A stretch of 64,000 nucleotides of DNA from Ensifer sp. MPMI2T (lineage in GTDB: Bacteria > Pseudomonadota > Alphaproteobacteria > Rhizobiales > Rhizobiaceae). The DNA is taken from NCBI RefSeq assembly GCF_004827385.1, contig NZ_SRXN01000018.1:88758-152757 (forward strand), read 5' to 3'. Under the pieces are notes generated by a model, which saw nothing but the letters and a program-made list of their open reading frames with translations, ran no database searches and was not told the origin of the DNA. Positions 53,567-62,633 of the stretch are shown here, one piece after another. The translations under genes and the position numbers were made by a program. Each line of letters opens with the position of its first letter. Position 1 is the first letter of the stretch.

Positions 53567-54199
53567 TCAAATCTCTGTATGCTCCGCTAGTTCCAGCGCA
53601 TCCTCGATGTCCACACCAAGGTACCTGACTGTGTTCTCGATCTTGGTATGTCCGAGCAGGATCTGGATTGCACGAAGATTGCGCGTCGCTTTGTAGATCA
53701 TCGCGGCCTTCGTGCGTCGAAGCGAGTGTGTGCCGTAGTCTTCGCGTCTTAGCCCAATTGCAGTCACCCACTCATCGACCAATCGGGCATACTGGCGAGT
53801 GCTGAGATGATCGGCATGATCAACTCGACTGGGAAAGGCGTAGTCGTCAATTGTTCCGCCTCTCCGTTCAAGCCATGCAAGCAGGCTTGCCCTGACTTCT
53901 GCCGTGATCTCGAACTGTACGGGACGACCGGTCTTTTGCTGGACGACCATGGCGCGGCTTCGAATTTCTTGACCTGTGACGAGGGTTCCGATTTTTACCT
54001 TAACAAGATCGCAGCCTCGGAGCTTACTGTCGATTGCGAGATCGAACAGCGCGCGATCTCTCATGTGCCTTTCCCGATCGAGGAAGAAGCGGATCGCCCA
54101 AATCTGGCGCTGCTTTAAGGGCCTCTTGACGCCGACCTTTCGGCCCGCGTTCCAAGCCGGTCGTCCCAGTGCGTTTGGATGATATTGTGCAACACCCAT
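53567..54199 (-). CDS. Small tyrosine recombinase/integrase
   Basis: A 210-aa site-specific recombinase containing essentially only the catalytic domain. The tetrad is visible: first Arg in SKLRGCDLVKV, HSLRRTKAAMIY (His-x-x-Arg), LLGHTKIENT (His) and the nucleophile Tyr in TVRYLGVD. Short integrases of this type are common on rhizobial plasmids. The ATG at 54199 has AGGAG seven bases upstream; the longer frame to 54403 is not supported. It lies between the degraded two-component genes and an accessory catabolic module, which marks the region as recombination-prone. Its site is not identifiable. Confidence 0.85.
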   Translation of the reverse strand: MGVAQYHPNALGRPAWNAGRKVGVKRPLKQRQIWAIRFFLDRERHMRDRALFDLAIDSKLRGCDLVKVKIGTLVTGQEIRSRAMVVQQKTGRPVQFEITAEVRASLLAWLERRGGTIDDYAFPSRVDHADHLSTRQYARLVDEWVTAIGLRREDYGTHSLRRTKAAMIYKATRNLRAIQILLGHTKIENTVRYLGVDIEDALELAEHTEI

Positions 54200-54551
54200 T
54201 TTTGTTCTCCTTTGACCAACATTGGCCGCGAGGAGAACTCCGAGAGAACAGTGAGGGGGCCGCAAACAGCCAGTCGGCTCCCAGCGGCCGTGCTTGAATT
54301 GCGGACATTCCCGGCGGCTGGGGCATCGTCGTGACAGAGCCCATTTCGGACATCGGACACGCCGATGAAATGTCCACGATCCGGCTGCCGGAGCGCGGAC
54401 CATTGCCGAAGCCGCACAACTCTTGCTGCTGCCGCATCACGATTCGTGCCCGCGACTTCGATGCTCGGTTTGCCGGCACAAATCTCAGTCAGGCCGCATT
54501 TAAATGGTTGCATTGGCGCAGGCATCAGCGGGTGAACGCAGCGGCCACGAA
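54200..54551. other. Intergenic region, 352 bp
   Basis: Divergent region between the integrase and the hydrolase gene. It contains the integrase ribosome site and presumably both promoters. Frames across it on both strands look like the low-complexity translations of degenerate intergenic sequence often seen in Rhizobiales. No gene, RNA or clear repeat was identified. Confidence 0.4.
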
Positions 54552-55148
54552 ATGTCCACCAAATCAACAGAAGTCAGAAAGAAGGTTGCCGTCGGGCAAG
54601 TGCTCTTCGTCCAGGGCGGCGGCAAGGGCACTTATGACGAATGGGACGACAAGCTTGTCGCCAGCCTTAAGCGGGGGCTAGGACCGGGCTATAACGTCCG
54701 TTATCCGCGCATGCCGAACGAGGAAGACCCAAACTTCAGTGCCTGGAGCGCCGCGCTTGAACAGGAAATCGCTAAACTGGACGATGGCGCCATTCTGGTT
54801 GGCCATTCGATCGGTGGAACGATCCTGATCCACGCGGTCACCAAGCGACCTCAGCTCTTGAGACACATCGCCGCCATCTGCCTAATTGCCGCGCCTTTCG
54901 TCGGTGACGGCGGCTGGCTCAGTGATGACATCGTTCCTGGTCGGGATTGGGCCGCGCCGCTCGCCGGTGCCACCATCTATCTCTACCAAGGCGACGCCGA
55001 TGAGACGACGCCCATGACGCACCTCGACCTCTACGCAAAGGCAATCCCGCAAGCGCACGTGCGCCGTCTCAGCGGCCGCGATCACCAGCTCGACAATGAT
55101 CTGGCTGAGGTCACCCAAGATATTCGTCGAGTGCGCAAGCCAGCCTAG
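54552..55148 (+). CDS. Small serine alpha/beta hydrolase (YdeN/RBBP9-like)
   Basis: A 198-aa hydrolase. The nucleophile elbow is ILVGHSIGGTILIHAV (about residues 78-93, Ser in GHSIGG), the acid is probably Asp in YQGDADETTP (about 155) and the base His in RLSGRDHQL (about 180). The N-terminal VLFVQGGGKGTYDEW forms the oxyanion-side strand. Probably a cytoplasmic esterase of unknown substrate. The ATG at 54552 lacks a good ribosome site; the frame from 54504 would add 16 weakly supported residues. It stands alone between the integrase and the arabinose module. Confidence 0.75.
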   Translation: MSTKSTEVRKKVAVGQVLFVQGGGKGTYDEWDDKLVASLKRGLGPGYNVRYPRMPNEEDPNFSAWSAALEQEIAKLDDGAILVGHSIGGTILIHAVTKRPQLLRHIAAICLIAAPFVGDGGWLSDDIVPGRDWAAPLAGATIYLYQGDADETTPMTHLDLYAKAIPQAHVRRLSGRDHQLDNDLAEVTQDIRRVRKPA

Positions 55149-55404
55149 GTATTTTCGCAGAATAATTAGCGCTCATCGCTTATCGCGGTGTTGCCGCAAG
55201 ACCATCCCCTCTCCGGGCGTTCGGCGCTTGCTCGTCACGAACTGGCTGCCGGAAGCGTTCGCGCCGATCAAGGGCTCCGGGCCGGGCCAGTCTGTACTAG
55301 CCCACGTCCATGTCAGCTTGTGGCGCAACCGCGACCTACATTTTCTTCCCCGCGATGTCCGTTCCGGGGGACGGAAAAGTTTGCCTAGACGGCTGAATAG
55401 AGAA

Positions 55405-55533
55405 GGCGCGAAGCGGAAATCATTTCCGAAATGGGGACGGAAGCGGACCTTCCGCTGCTAAGGCGGTTATTGCGAAGAGCAGACATCCGAGGCGTCGGTG
55501 CAAAGGTTTGAGATCGGACCCAAAGCTGCCGTC
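55405..55533 (+). repeat. Diverged direct repeat, copy A
   Basis: About 129 bp alignable by eye with copy B at 62852-62978 in the same orientation. Shared blocks include GGCGC(G/A)AAGCGGAAA, CATTTCC, TCCGCTGCTA, AAGGT(T/C)TGA(G/A)AT and CCAAAG. Identity is moderate (I estimate roughly two thirds). The two copies bracket the arabinoside module. Similar sequence occurs between genes in Rhizobiales as far as I recall. Confidence 0.55.
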
Positions 55534-55772
55534 GCATCACTGACCAAGGCAACTCAGCGATCGCCGCCGCCCGGATACTAACCGCCATCAGGTCGACTGA
55601 TGGCGCTGGCAGGGGCCGTGTCCGTTGATGGTGTCTTGGCTTGGCAAATTCACGAGAGTTCTCTTTGCAGCGAGCCAATTGCTGGTTCGATGACGCCACC
55701 GCGATCAGAAAGACCGCGCGGTAGGCTCCTTATGGGCAGTGTCACACTTCCGCACTCAATGCAGCAGTTGCT

Positions 55773-55797
55773 TTCATATCGTAGAACCTGATATGAA
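55773..55797. promoter_or_regulatory. Operator upstream of the ArsR-type regulator gene
   Basis: TTCATATC-N9-GATATGAA is a perfect 8+8 inverted repeat 23 bp before the start of the regulator gene. The same arms recur at 56782-56812 before the arabinofuranosidase gene. It is most simply the binding site of the ArsR-type protein encoded between them, giving autoregulation. Confidence 0.65.
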
Positions 55798-55820
55798 GCG
55801 TAGGAAAGCATGGGGATGAT

Positions 55821-56744
55821 ATGACTGGTAAAGTACTCGTGATTGATCCGATCGAGCGGCAAGACCTCATCAAAGGTCTCGCAAGCGACGTTCGCGTGAT
55901 GATGTTGAAGTTGCTTCGATCGAGCGGTCCGAAAAACGTGAACGAGATCGCGGAGGAACTAAGTCTTCCCCAGTCAACGGCGTCGATCAACCTGAAGGTG
56001 CTCGAGGATTGCGGACTAATTTATACTGAGGGACAGCGGGCCAAAAAGGGCAGCCAGAAAGTCTGTTATTCGGCTTTCCAGGAAATTCTCATTTCGTTTT
56101 CAGAGCCAGTGGTTGATCGATTAGCGGACGCGATAGAAGTTTCCATGCCGCTTGGTCTATATACCCAGTTTGAAGTCACGGGCCCGTGTGGGATGTGCTC
56201 CAAGGATGGTGTCATCGGCCTTCTCGACGTACCAGACACCTTCCTCGATCCGGACCGTATGAAAGCGGGGCTTCTGTGGTTCAACACGGGGTTCGTAGAA
56301 TATCAGTTCCCCAACAACACCCTGCTCAAGAAGGCGAAACCTAAGGCGATCGAATTCTCGATGGAACTGAGTTCTGAAGTGCCGGGGACGTCGGCAAACT
56401 GGCCATCCGACATATTTCTGCAGGTCAACGGAATCGAAATCGGCACTTGGACGTCGCCTGGCGATTATGGGGACAAAAGGGGTACTTTCACGCCGGACTG
56501 GTGGAAGCTCGCGGGTTCACAGTATGGCAAGCTCAAGAACTGGCGCATCAACGAGCAGGGAAGTTTCGTCGATGGAGTGAAGATATCAAACATCAACCTC
56601 GACGAACTCGGTCTGGACAAGCATCGTTCAATCCGGTTGCGGGTTGGCGTCAAGGACGGGGCCGAGCATCCCGGCGGAATCAACATTTTCGGCAGCGGCT
56701 TTGGCAATTACGACCAGGATATCGTGCTCCGAATTCAAGTTTGA
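55821..56744 (+). CDS. ArsR-type winged-helix regulator with beta-rich C-terminal sensor
   Basis: A 307-aa regulator. Residues about 8-95 form an ArsR winged helix: DLIKGLASDVRVMMLKLL, NVNEIAEELSLPQSTASINL (recognition helix) and a wing QRAKKGSQKVCY. Residues about 120-307 form a beta-rich domain with GPCGMCSKDG and aromatic residues (GLLWFNTGFVEYQF, TPDWWKLAGS), suggesting a jelly-roll ligand sensor, perhaps for arabinose oligosaccharide. This is much longer than metal-sensing ArsR proteins (about 100 aa). It precedes and probably represses the arabinofuranosidase operon through the two matching inverted repeats. Confidence 0.78.
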   Translation: MTGKVLVIDPIERQDLIKGLASDVRVMMLKLLRSSGPKNVNEIAEELSLPQSTASINLKVLEDCGLIYTEGQRAKKGSQKVCYSAFQEILISFSEPVVDRLADAIEVSMPLGLYTQFEVTGPCGMCSKDGVIGLLDVPDTFLDPDRMKAGLLWFNTGFVEYQFPNNTLLKKAKPKAIEFSMELSSEVPGTSANWPSDIFLQVNGIEIGTWTSPGDYGDKRGTFTPDWWKLAGSQYGKLKNWRINEQGSFVDGVKISNINLDELGLDKHRSIRLRVGVKDGAEHPGGINIFGSGFGNYDQDIVLRIQV

Positions 56745-56760
56745 AAAGTCATACTTTCGC

Positions 56761-56790
56761 TTGACGCGACCCTCTAATTCGGGTTCATAT
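56761..56790 (+). promoter_or_regulatory. Sigma-70-type promoter of the arabinofuranosidase operon
   Basis: TTGACG (56761-56766) and TCATAT (56785-56790) are spaced by 18 bp. The -10 element lies inside the inverted repeat 56782-56812, so binding of the regulator there would block RNA polymerase. Confidence 0.5.
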
Positions 56791-56812
56791 ACCAATAAAT
56801 TGGATATGAACC
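56782..56812. promoter_or_regulatory. Operator upstream of the arabinofuranosidase gene
   Basis: A 31-bp inverted repeat with perfect arms GGTTCATAT/ATATGAACC and an inner CCAAT/ATTGG pair. The TTCATAT/ATATGAA arms match the site before the regulator gene. It overlaps the predicted -10. Confidence 0.65.
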
Positions 56813-56846
56813 GAAAACTTGGATATTGAATTCGAGGGAGAGAGTT

Positions 56847-58355
56847 TTGGAGGCTCGGGTCACCGCGCATTCGCGCTATACAATCGCGGACATAGATAAG
56901 CGGCTATACGGATCATTCCTGGAGCACTTGGGTAGGGCTGTCTATACAGGCATTTACGAACCTGGTCATCCGACGGCGCTCCCCAACGGGATGCGCAAGG
57001 ACGTAATCGATCTCGTGCGGGAACTCGATACGCCGATTTGCCGCTATCCAGGTGGCAATTTCGTGTCGGCCTACAATTGGGAAGACGGCATTGGGCCGAA
57101 AGAGGGCCGTCCCACCCGCCTTGATCTCGCATGGCGCACCTCGGAATCTAACCAGGTCGGTATCCATGAGTTCGCCGAATGGGCTGAGGCTGCTGGCACA
57201 GAGATGATGCTGGCGGTCAATCTGGGCTCGCGCGGCCTGGACGCCGCACGGAACTTCCTCGAGTACGTGAACCATCCGGGCGGCAGTCAGTGGTCGGACC
57301 TACGCCGCCAGAACGGGCGCGCGGAGCCTTGGAATGTCAAGCTGTGGTGCCTTGGCAACGAAATGGACGGGCCGTGGCAGGTGGGTCACAAAAGCGCCGC
57401 CGAGTACGGCCACCTCGCAAACGAGACCGCGAAGGCCATCCGAGCCTTCGACGACAAGCTTGAACTTGTCGTCTGCGGATCATCCCACTCCGATATGGCG
57501 ACCTATCCTCGGTGGGAGGCAACGGTCCTCGACGCGACATACGACCAGGTCGACTACATCTCCCTCCACATGTATTTCGAGAACTACGAGAAGAGAACTT
57601 CAGAATTTCTCGCTCTTCCGGAAAAGCTCGATCGCTACATCGGCACCGTCAGTGGTGTTATCGATTTTGTGAAGGGCAGCAAACGATCCAAGCGAGACGT
57701 CAAGATTTCCTTCGACGAATGGAACGTCTGGTATCACGAGCGCAAGAACGACGCCAAGCGGATGCGAGAATGGAATTGGCCTCATGCGCCGGTTCTCCTC
57801 GAAGACATATATAACTTCGAGGATGTGCTCCAGGTCGGGTGCATCATCAACACCTTCATCCGCCGCTCGGACGTCGTGCGAGTCGCCTGCATAGCGCAGT
57901 TGGTCAACGTGATCGCGCCGATCATGACCGAGCCAGGCGGTAGTTCCTGGCGTCAGACGATCTACCATCCCTTCCATCTGGCATCTCGTTACGGTCGAGG
58001 GACCGCGCTACAACTCGACGTCGACTGTGCGACTTATGTTTCCAACGTTTCCGAAGCTGTGTCCTATCTCGATATCGCCGGCGTTCATGACGGCGACGCG
58101 GGCACTCTCACCTTCTTTGCAGTCAATCGCCACTCGTCCGAATCGGCAAGCATCAAGCTTGCCGTGGAGCGCTTCGGAACCATCAGGGGCGTCGAGCACA
58201 CCCTGATCAAGCACGACGATCTCGAGGCCCGGAATACCAAGGACAATCCGGACAATGTCTCGCCGCGCAAGACGTCCGATGCGGTCATGGACGGCAACAG
58301 TGTGAGTGTTTCCGTTCCGCCATACTCATATTCGATGATCAGAATTCAACTTTAA
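56847..58355 (+). CDS. Alpha-L-arabinofuranosidase, GH51
   Basis: A 502-aa cytoplasmic retaining glycosidase releasing L-arabinose from arabinosides or imported arabino-oligosaccharides. Typical GH51 sequence: RLYGSFLEHLGRAVYTGIYE, PICRYPGGNFVSAYNWEDGI, acid/base Glu in KLWCLGNEMDGPWQ (near residue 173), nucleophile Glu in ISFDEWNVWYH (near 295), and a C-terminal beta-sandwich. Start: the TTG at 56847 with AGGGAG six bases upstream; the in-frame TTG at 56826 has no such site. First gene of the catabolic operon under the operator at 56782-56812. No signal peptide. Confidence 0.93.
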   Translation: MEARVTAHSRYTIADIDKRLYGSFLEHLGRAVYTGIYEPGHPTALPNGMRKDVIDLVRELDTPICRYPGGNFVSAYNWEDGIGPKEGRPTRLDLAWRTSESNQVGIHEFAEWAEAAGTEMMLAVNLGSRGLDAARNFLEYVNHPGGSQWSDLRRQNGRAEPWNVKLWCLGNEMDGPWQVGHKSAAEYGHLANETAKAIRAFDDKLELVVCGSSHSDMATYPRWEATVLDATYDQVDYISLHMYFENYEKRTSEFLALPEKLDRYIGTVSGVIDFVKGSKRSKRDVKISFDEWNVWYHERKNDAKRMREWNWPHAPVLLEDIYNFEDVLQVGCIINTFIRRSDVVRVACIAQLVNVIAPIMTEPGGSSWRQTIYHPFHLASRYGRGTALQLDVDCATYVSNVSEAVSYLDIAGVHDGDAGTLTFFAVNRHSSESASIKLAVERFGTIRGVEHTLIKHDDLEARNTKDNPDNVSPRKTSDAVMDGNSVSVSVPPYSYSMIRIQL

Positions 58356-58402
58356 GATCAATCGGTAGCGACGACACGCTGCTTGTCTGGGAGGAAAGTG
58401 AC

Positions 58403-59677
58403 ATGCCGAATTGGTTTAAACTTACAAAGGCAGTGCTTTTGGCGGGAGGTCTCATGACCTCCGTCGCCCACGCCGAGGAGACCGTCACATGGTGGGACTT
58501 CTTCGGCGGCGGTGACGGCGTTCGCATGAAACAAATGGTCGCCGACTTCAACGAGGCCCACAAGGGCAAGATAAAGATCGATGCGACCACGCTGGAATGG
58601 GGAACGCCATTTTACTCCAAGGTCCAAACCTCTGCGGCGGTTGGCGAGGCCCCTGATATCATGACGTATCACGCCAGCCGCATCCCGCTGGCGGTGAAGC
58701 AGGGCATTCTGCAGGAAATCACCGCCGACGACTGGAAAACGATGGGCCTCGGACAATCTGACTACGCCCCCGCGACTTGGGAAGCTGTGAGCATCGACGG
58801 CAAACAGTATGCGGTGCCGCTCGATACGCACCCAATCGTCCTCTATTATAACAAGGACCTGCTCAAGAAAGCCGGAGTTCTCGGCGACGACGGCAAGCCG
58901 AAGGGCATGGACTCGCGTGAGAACTTCACCGCGACGCTGAAGGCCTTGAAGGCCGCTGGGGTCAAGTTCCCGCTTGGCTCGGTGACTGCGGACGGCAACT
59001 TCATGTTCCGCACCGTCTATTCCTTCATGGGTCAGCAGGATGGTGAGCTCATGACGGACGGTGAGTTTCTTGCTGGTGACAGCGCAAAGAAGCTCGAGAA
59101 CTCTCTTGCCGTTCTGTCCGAATGGACGAAGGAAGGGCTTCAATCCACCTACACGGACTATCCTGCGACCGTGGCGCTCTTCACATCGGGTGAAGCTGCG
59201 ATGATGATCAACGGGGTTTGGGAAGTCCCGACGATGACGGACCTCAAGAAGAACGGCAAGCTCTTCGAATGGGGAGCCGTCGAACTGCCTGTAATCTTCG
59301 ATCATCCCTCCACCTACGCCGACAGTCACACCTTCGCGCTCCCTGCGAACAAGGGCAAGGATATGAGTCCCGAGAAGCGCACCGCGGTCCTCGAGGTCAT
59401 GAACTGGATGTCGAAGAATTCCTTGTTCTGGGCGACGGCAGGGCATATCCCCGCATATGGTCCCGTCACGAACTCGGCCGAGTACAAGGCGATGGAACCG
59501 AACCACACATACTCTTCGCTCACCGCGAACATGATCTTCGATCCCAAGACTCCGCTGGCGGGCATCGCCGGGCCAATTTTTGACGTGATGTCGAATTTCT
59601 TCGTGCCGACGCTCAATGGTGAAATGGAGCCCGCGAAAGCGGTCGAGGAGATCAAGACCGGTTTGGCTGACCTTTGA
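58403..59677 (+). CDS. ABC sugar-binding protein, family 1
   Basis: A 424-aa periplasmic binding protein for a sugar or oligosaccharide importer. Signal peptide about residues 1-24 (KLTKAVLLAGGLMTSVAHA-EE). The mature part has VTWWDFFGGGDGVRMKQMV, the cluster-B signature ANMINGVWE-like AAMMINGVWEVPT, and YADSHTFALPANKG. GGGAGG precedes the ATG at 58403. Following an arabinofuranosidase, it probably binds arabinosides or arabino-oligosaccharides. Confidence 0.9.
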   Translation: MPNWFKLTKAVLLAGGLMTSVAHAEETVTWWDFFGGGDGVRMKQMVADFNEAHKGKIKIDATTLEWGTPFYSKVQTSAAVGEAPDIMTYHASRIPLAVKQGILQEITADDWKTMGLGQSDYAPATWEAVSIDGKQYAVPLDTHPIVLYYNKDLLKKAGVLGDDGKPKGMDSRENFTATLKALKAAGVKFPLGSVTADGNFMFRTVYSFMGQQDGELMTDGEFLAGDSAKKLENSLAVLSEWTKEGLQSTYTDYPATVALFTSGEAAMMINGVWEVPTMTDLKKNGKLFEWGAVELPVIFDHPSTYADSHTFALPANKGKDMSPEKRTAVLEVMNWMSKNSLFWATAGHIPAYGPVTNSAEYKAMEPNHTYSSLTANMIFDPKTPLAGIAGPIFDVMSNFFVPTLNGEMEPAKAVEEIKTGLADL

Positions 59678-59685
59678 CGACCCGA

Positions 59686-59715
59686 GGCCCAGGCAGTCAA
59701 TCCTTCGCCTGGGCC
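59686..59715 (+). other. Strong stem-loop after the binding-protein gene
   Basis: GGCCCAGGC/GCCTGGGCC is a perfect 9-bp stem with a 12-nt loop, 9 bp after the binding-protein stop and before the permease gene. Without a T-run it fits the intercistronic mRNA-stabilising stem-loops known to keep binding proteins in excess over membrane subunits. Confidence 0.6.
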
Positions 59716-59746
59716 ATCCTCGTCTGAAAGGAAGTGGAGCGGGAGG

Positions 59747-60634
59747 ATGATGCTCAGAAACCGGCGCAACGAAGCGCTCTTCGCCTTGGCGCTCGTCGCG
59801 CCGTTCGTCGCCATTTACGGACTTGTGTTCGTCTATCCGACGATCAGGCTTTTCATGATAAGCCTCACAGATGCGCCCCTGATTGGCGATGGAAACTTCG
59901 TCGGGTTCGACAACTACGCACGCCTTCCTTCTGACCGACGGTTCGGCACCGCGGTGTGGAACACGGCCTACTTCGTACTCATCACCGTCGTCCCTGGAAC
60001 GCTTGTGGCATTCGCAATAGCACTCGGCGTCAATCGTCTTGCCGGACGACTTCAGGCAGCCATACTCGCTCTGTTCTTCTTGCCATATATTCTTCCGGTT
60101 TCGGTCGTGTATCTCCTCTGGGATTGGACGCTGAACTTCCAGTTCGGCATCGCGATGTACCTTTTCGACATGCTCGGCATCGCGCGCATCCCCGTTTTCA
60201 AGTCGACCGCCTGGTTCATGCCCGCCGTCGGCATAATCACAATCTGGTGGACCGCTGGATTTTCCATATTGTTGTTCCTCGCCGGATTGCGAACCATCCC
60301 GACGGAAATCTACGAGGCTGCGGCCTTAGACAACGCCGGCAGATGGTCGACCTTCCGCCGGATCACTTGGCCCTTGATGTGGCCAATCACGGCGCTCGTA
60401 TTGACCATCCAGTTGATTTCGCAGCTCAAGATTTTTGACCAAGTCTACCTCTTCTCAGTCGGCGGACGACCGAACGACAATGTGGTCCTGGTCTATTATG
60501 TCTTTCAGCGAGCGTTCCAATCGGATCAGGGAGGCAGGGCGGCAGCCGTCGCGGTGGTCCTATTTGTGATCGTCATTGTCGTGTCGGTTTTGAATTTTCA
60601 GCTGACACGCCTTTCGGGAGGGCGGGACCGATGA
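59747..60634 (+). CDS. ABC sugar permease, MalF/UgpA type
   Basis: A 295-aa inner-membrane permease with six predicted helices (for example LFALALVAPFVAIYGLVFVY and AILALFFLPYILPVSVVYLL). The EAA loop contacting the ATPase is EIYEAAALDNAGRWSTFRRI (about residues 187-206). GGGAGG precedes the ATG at 59747. Its end overlaps the second permease by ATGA. Confidence 0.92.
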   Translation: MMLRNRRNEALFALALVAPFVAIYGLVFVYPTIRLFMISLTDAPLIGDGNFVGFDNYARLPSDRRFGTAVWNTAYFVLITVVPGTLVAFAIALGVNRLAGRLQAAILALFFLPYILPVSVVYLLWDWTLNFQFGIAMYLFDMLGIARIPVFKSTAWFMPAVGIITIWWTAGFSILLFLAGLRTIPTEIYEAAALDNAGRWSTFRRITWPLMWPITALVLTIQLISQLKIFDQVYLFSVGGRPNDNVVLVYYVFQRAFQSDQGGRAAAVAVVLFVIVIVVSVLNFQLTRLSGGRDR

Positions 60635-61473
60635 CCGCGACAACAGCGCGCCGGCTTAATGCCATCGGCCTCATTATCACTGTCATAACCGTCTTCTGCG
60701 CCATCATCTGGGCGTTTCCCCTCTACTGGGCTGTGGTTTCGTCACTGAAACCTGAGCACGAAGTCGTCAGGCCCTATATCGAGCTCTGGCCCGAGACTTT
60801 CACCGTTTCGCACTATGTATTCGCCTTGACTGAGACAGAGATCGGGCGGTGGTATGTCAATTCCATTCTCACGGCGATAGCCGTCACGGTGCTGACTGTC
60901 AGTTCGTCACTGTTCTGCGGCTACGCCATCTCGCAGCTGAACTTTCCGCTTCGGAATGTCTTGTGGTGGCTAATCTTGGCGAGCTTCATGGTCCCCGTGC
61001 AGACCCTGATCGTGAACCACTTCGAATTGGTGGCCGGTCTTGGCCTAATCAATACCTGGAGTGGGATCGTGCTCCCGCAGCTCATTCATCCCGTCATCAT
61101 CATCGTCTACAAGCAATTCTTTGACGGCGTGCCGAAGGATTTTCGCGAGGCCGCGGTTATGGACAATGCGTCTGAATGGCGGATTTTGACCAAAGTCTAT
61201 ATTCCTATGAACTGGGGTGTGACAACGGCGCTCTCGATCGTCTGCTTCATCTGGTCCTGGAACTCGTTCTTGTGGCCATTCCTTGCGGTGACCAAGACCG
61301 ACATGATGACGATTACTGTTGGAATCACGCAGGTGAACGATGCCTTCGGGGTCTATTATGCAAGACAGCTTACTGCGGCGGTTCTCGCCGGCCTGCCTGT
61401 GGCGATGGCTTACCTAATCTTTCAGCGGCGCGTCACTGAAGCGATCACACTGTCAGCGGGTATTAAAGGCTAG
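60631..61473 (+). CDS. ABC sugar permease, MalG/UgpE type
   Basis: A 280-aa inner-membrane permease with six helices; helix 1 is IGLIITVITVFCAIIWAFPL. The EAA loop is DFREAAVMDNASEWRILTKV (about residues 170-189). It pairs with the preceding permease and the convergent ATPase. Last gene of the arabinofuranosidase operon. Confidence 0.92.
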   Translation: MTATTARRLNAIGLIITVITVFCAIIWAFPLYWAVVSSLKPEHEVVRPYIELWPETFTVSHYVFALTETEIGRWYVNSILTAIAVTVLTVSSSLFCGYAISQLNFPLRNVLWWLILASFMVPVQTLIVNHFELVAGLGLINTWSGIVLPQLIHPVIIIVYKQFFDGVPKDFREAAVMDNASEWRILTKVYIPMNWGVTTALSIVCFIWSWNSFLWPFLAVTKTDMMTITVGITQVNDAFGVYYARQLTAAVLAGLPVAMAYLIFQRRVTEAITLSAGIKG

Positions 61474-61501
61474 ATCGTTATTCTCCGGCTGGCGCTTGCA
61501 C

Positions 61502-61529
61502 GGACCTCCGATTTGGTGATTGGAGGTCC
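61502..61529. terminator. Bidirectional hairpin between permease and ATPase genes
   Basis: GGACCTCC/GGAGGTCC, extendable to 11 bp with a G-T pair, with a 6-nt loop TTGGTG, in the 74-bp gap between convergent genes. T-tracts are weak on both sides, so termination efficiency is uncertain. Confidence 0.55.
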
Positions 61530-61547
61530 ACTGTATTTGGACGCGTA

Positions 61548-62633
61548 TCAGATTGCTTGATAGGATTTCCCGTCCGCATCAAAGAGGTGAACGGCCAGAG
61601 GGTCGAGTCCCACGCGCACGCGATCTCCCGGACGGACTTCGGAACGCCCCGCATCCTGAGCGATAAGCTGTGAACCGTCCTCAAGCGTGCAATATGCCAG
61701 CGTCCGCTCGCCAAGTTGCTCGACGACGCCAACCTGTGCCTCGATCGAGGGACGAGAGGGATCGCTTTCGCCAGTCATGATCCGGACCGACTCTGGCCGT
61801 ATGCCAAGATCGAACCTGCCTGGCGCGGGCACAGGGGCCTCAATCTCGAGTTCAAACCCGTTCCCGAACCTGATGGGTGTCCGCCCGGGGCGGATGACAT
61901 CGACCGAAAGGAAATTCATTCCTGGGCTTCCGATGAAACCTGCGACGAAGCGGGACGCGGGTTTGAGGTAAACCTCCATTGGTGTCCCGATCTGCTCAAT
62001 CTTGCACTGGTTGAGCACCACGATCCGATCCGCCAGCGTCATCGCCTCCGTCTGGTCGTGCGTGACATAGATCATCGTAGACTTCATCCGCTGGTGAAGT
62101 TGCGCCAGCTCGACGCGCGTCCTCACGCGCAGCGCGGCATCGAGGTTCGACAGAGGTTCGTCAAACAGGAACGCCTTTGGCTCCTTCACGATCGCACGCC
62201 CTATGGCCACGCGCTGCCTTTGGCCACCAGATAGCTGCGCGGGTTTGCGAGAAAGCAGGTTTTCCATCTCGAGCATCCGCGCCGCCGTCAAGACCCGCGA
62301 CTCGATCTCCGCCGCCGGAAGCCCGATGTTCTCAAGCCCGAATGCCATGTTGTCCCGCACCGACATGTGCGGATAAAGCGCGTAGTTCTGGAAAACCATC
62401 GCTACGTTGCGCTGGCCGGGCGGCAGCGCTTCGCTGCGCATGCCGCCGATCGTCAGAGAGCCGGAGTCGATTGTCTCCAGACCGGCGATCATCCGAAGAA
62501 GCGTTGATTTTCCCGACCCCGATGGTCCCAGAAACACCATCAGTTCGCCGGCGTTCACCGTCAGGGATATGTTGCTGATCACCGATACCGAGCCGAAGCT
62601 CTTGGAAACGTTCTCCAGACGAATTTCCGCCAT
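61548..62633 (-). CDS. ABC sugar importer ATPase, UgpC/MsmK type
   Basis: A 361-aa ATPase with a regulatory OB-fold tail. Walker A GPSGSGKST (near residue 37), Q-loop MVFQNYALYPHMSV, signature LSGGQRQRVAIGRAIV, Walker B AFLFDEPLSNLDA and H-loop YVTHDQTEAMTLADRIVVL. The C-terminal third (VGVVEQLGERTLAYCTLEDG) is the TOBE-like domain. GGGAGG precedes the ATG at 62633. It is on the opposite strand and converges on the two permeases, so it needs its own promoter in 62634-62830. Confidence 0.93.
   Translation of the reverse strand: MAEIRLENVSKSFGSVSVISNISLTVNAGELMVFLGPSGSGKSTLLRMIAGLETIDSGSLTIGGMRSEALPPGQRNVAMVFQNYALYPHMSVRDNMAFGLENIGLPAAEIESRVLTAARMLEMENLLSRKPAQLSGGQRQRVAIGRAIVKEPKAFLFDEPLSNLDAALRVRTRVELAQLHQRMKSTMIYVTHDQTEAMTLADRIVVLNQCKIEQIGTPMEVYLKPASRFVAGFIGSPGMNFLSVDVIRPGRTPIRFGNGFELEIEAPVPAPGRFDLGIRPESVRIMTGESDPSRPSIEAQVGVVEQLGERTLAYCTLEDGSQLIAQDAGRSEVRPGDRVRVGLDPLAVHLFDADGKSYQAI

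Larger units (their letters stand above)
55149..55820. other. Intergenic region, 672 bp, with repeat copy A and an operator
   Basis: Holds diverged direct-repeat copy A (55405-55533) and, at its right end, the inverted repeat 55773-55797 before the ArsR-type gene. No gene with family signal was found; short ORFs have no ribosome sites. It is likely an old recombination scar. Confidence 0.45.
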
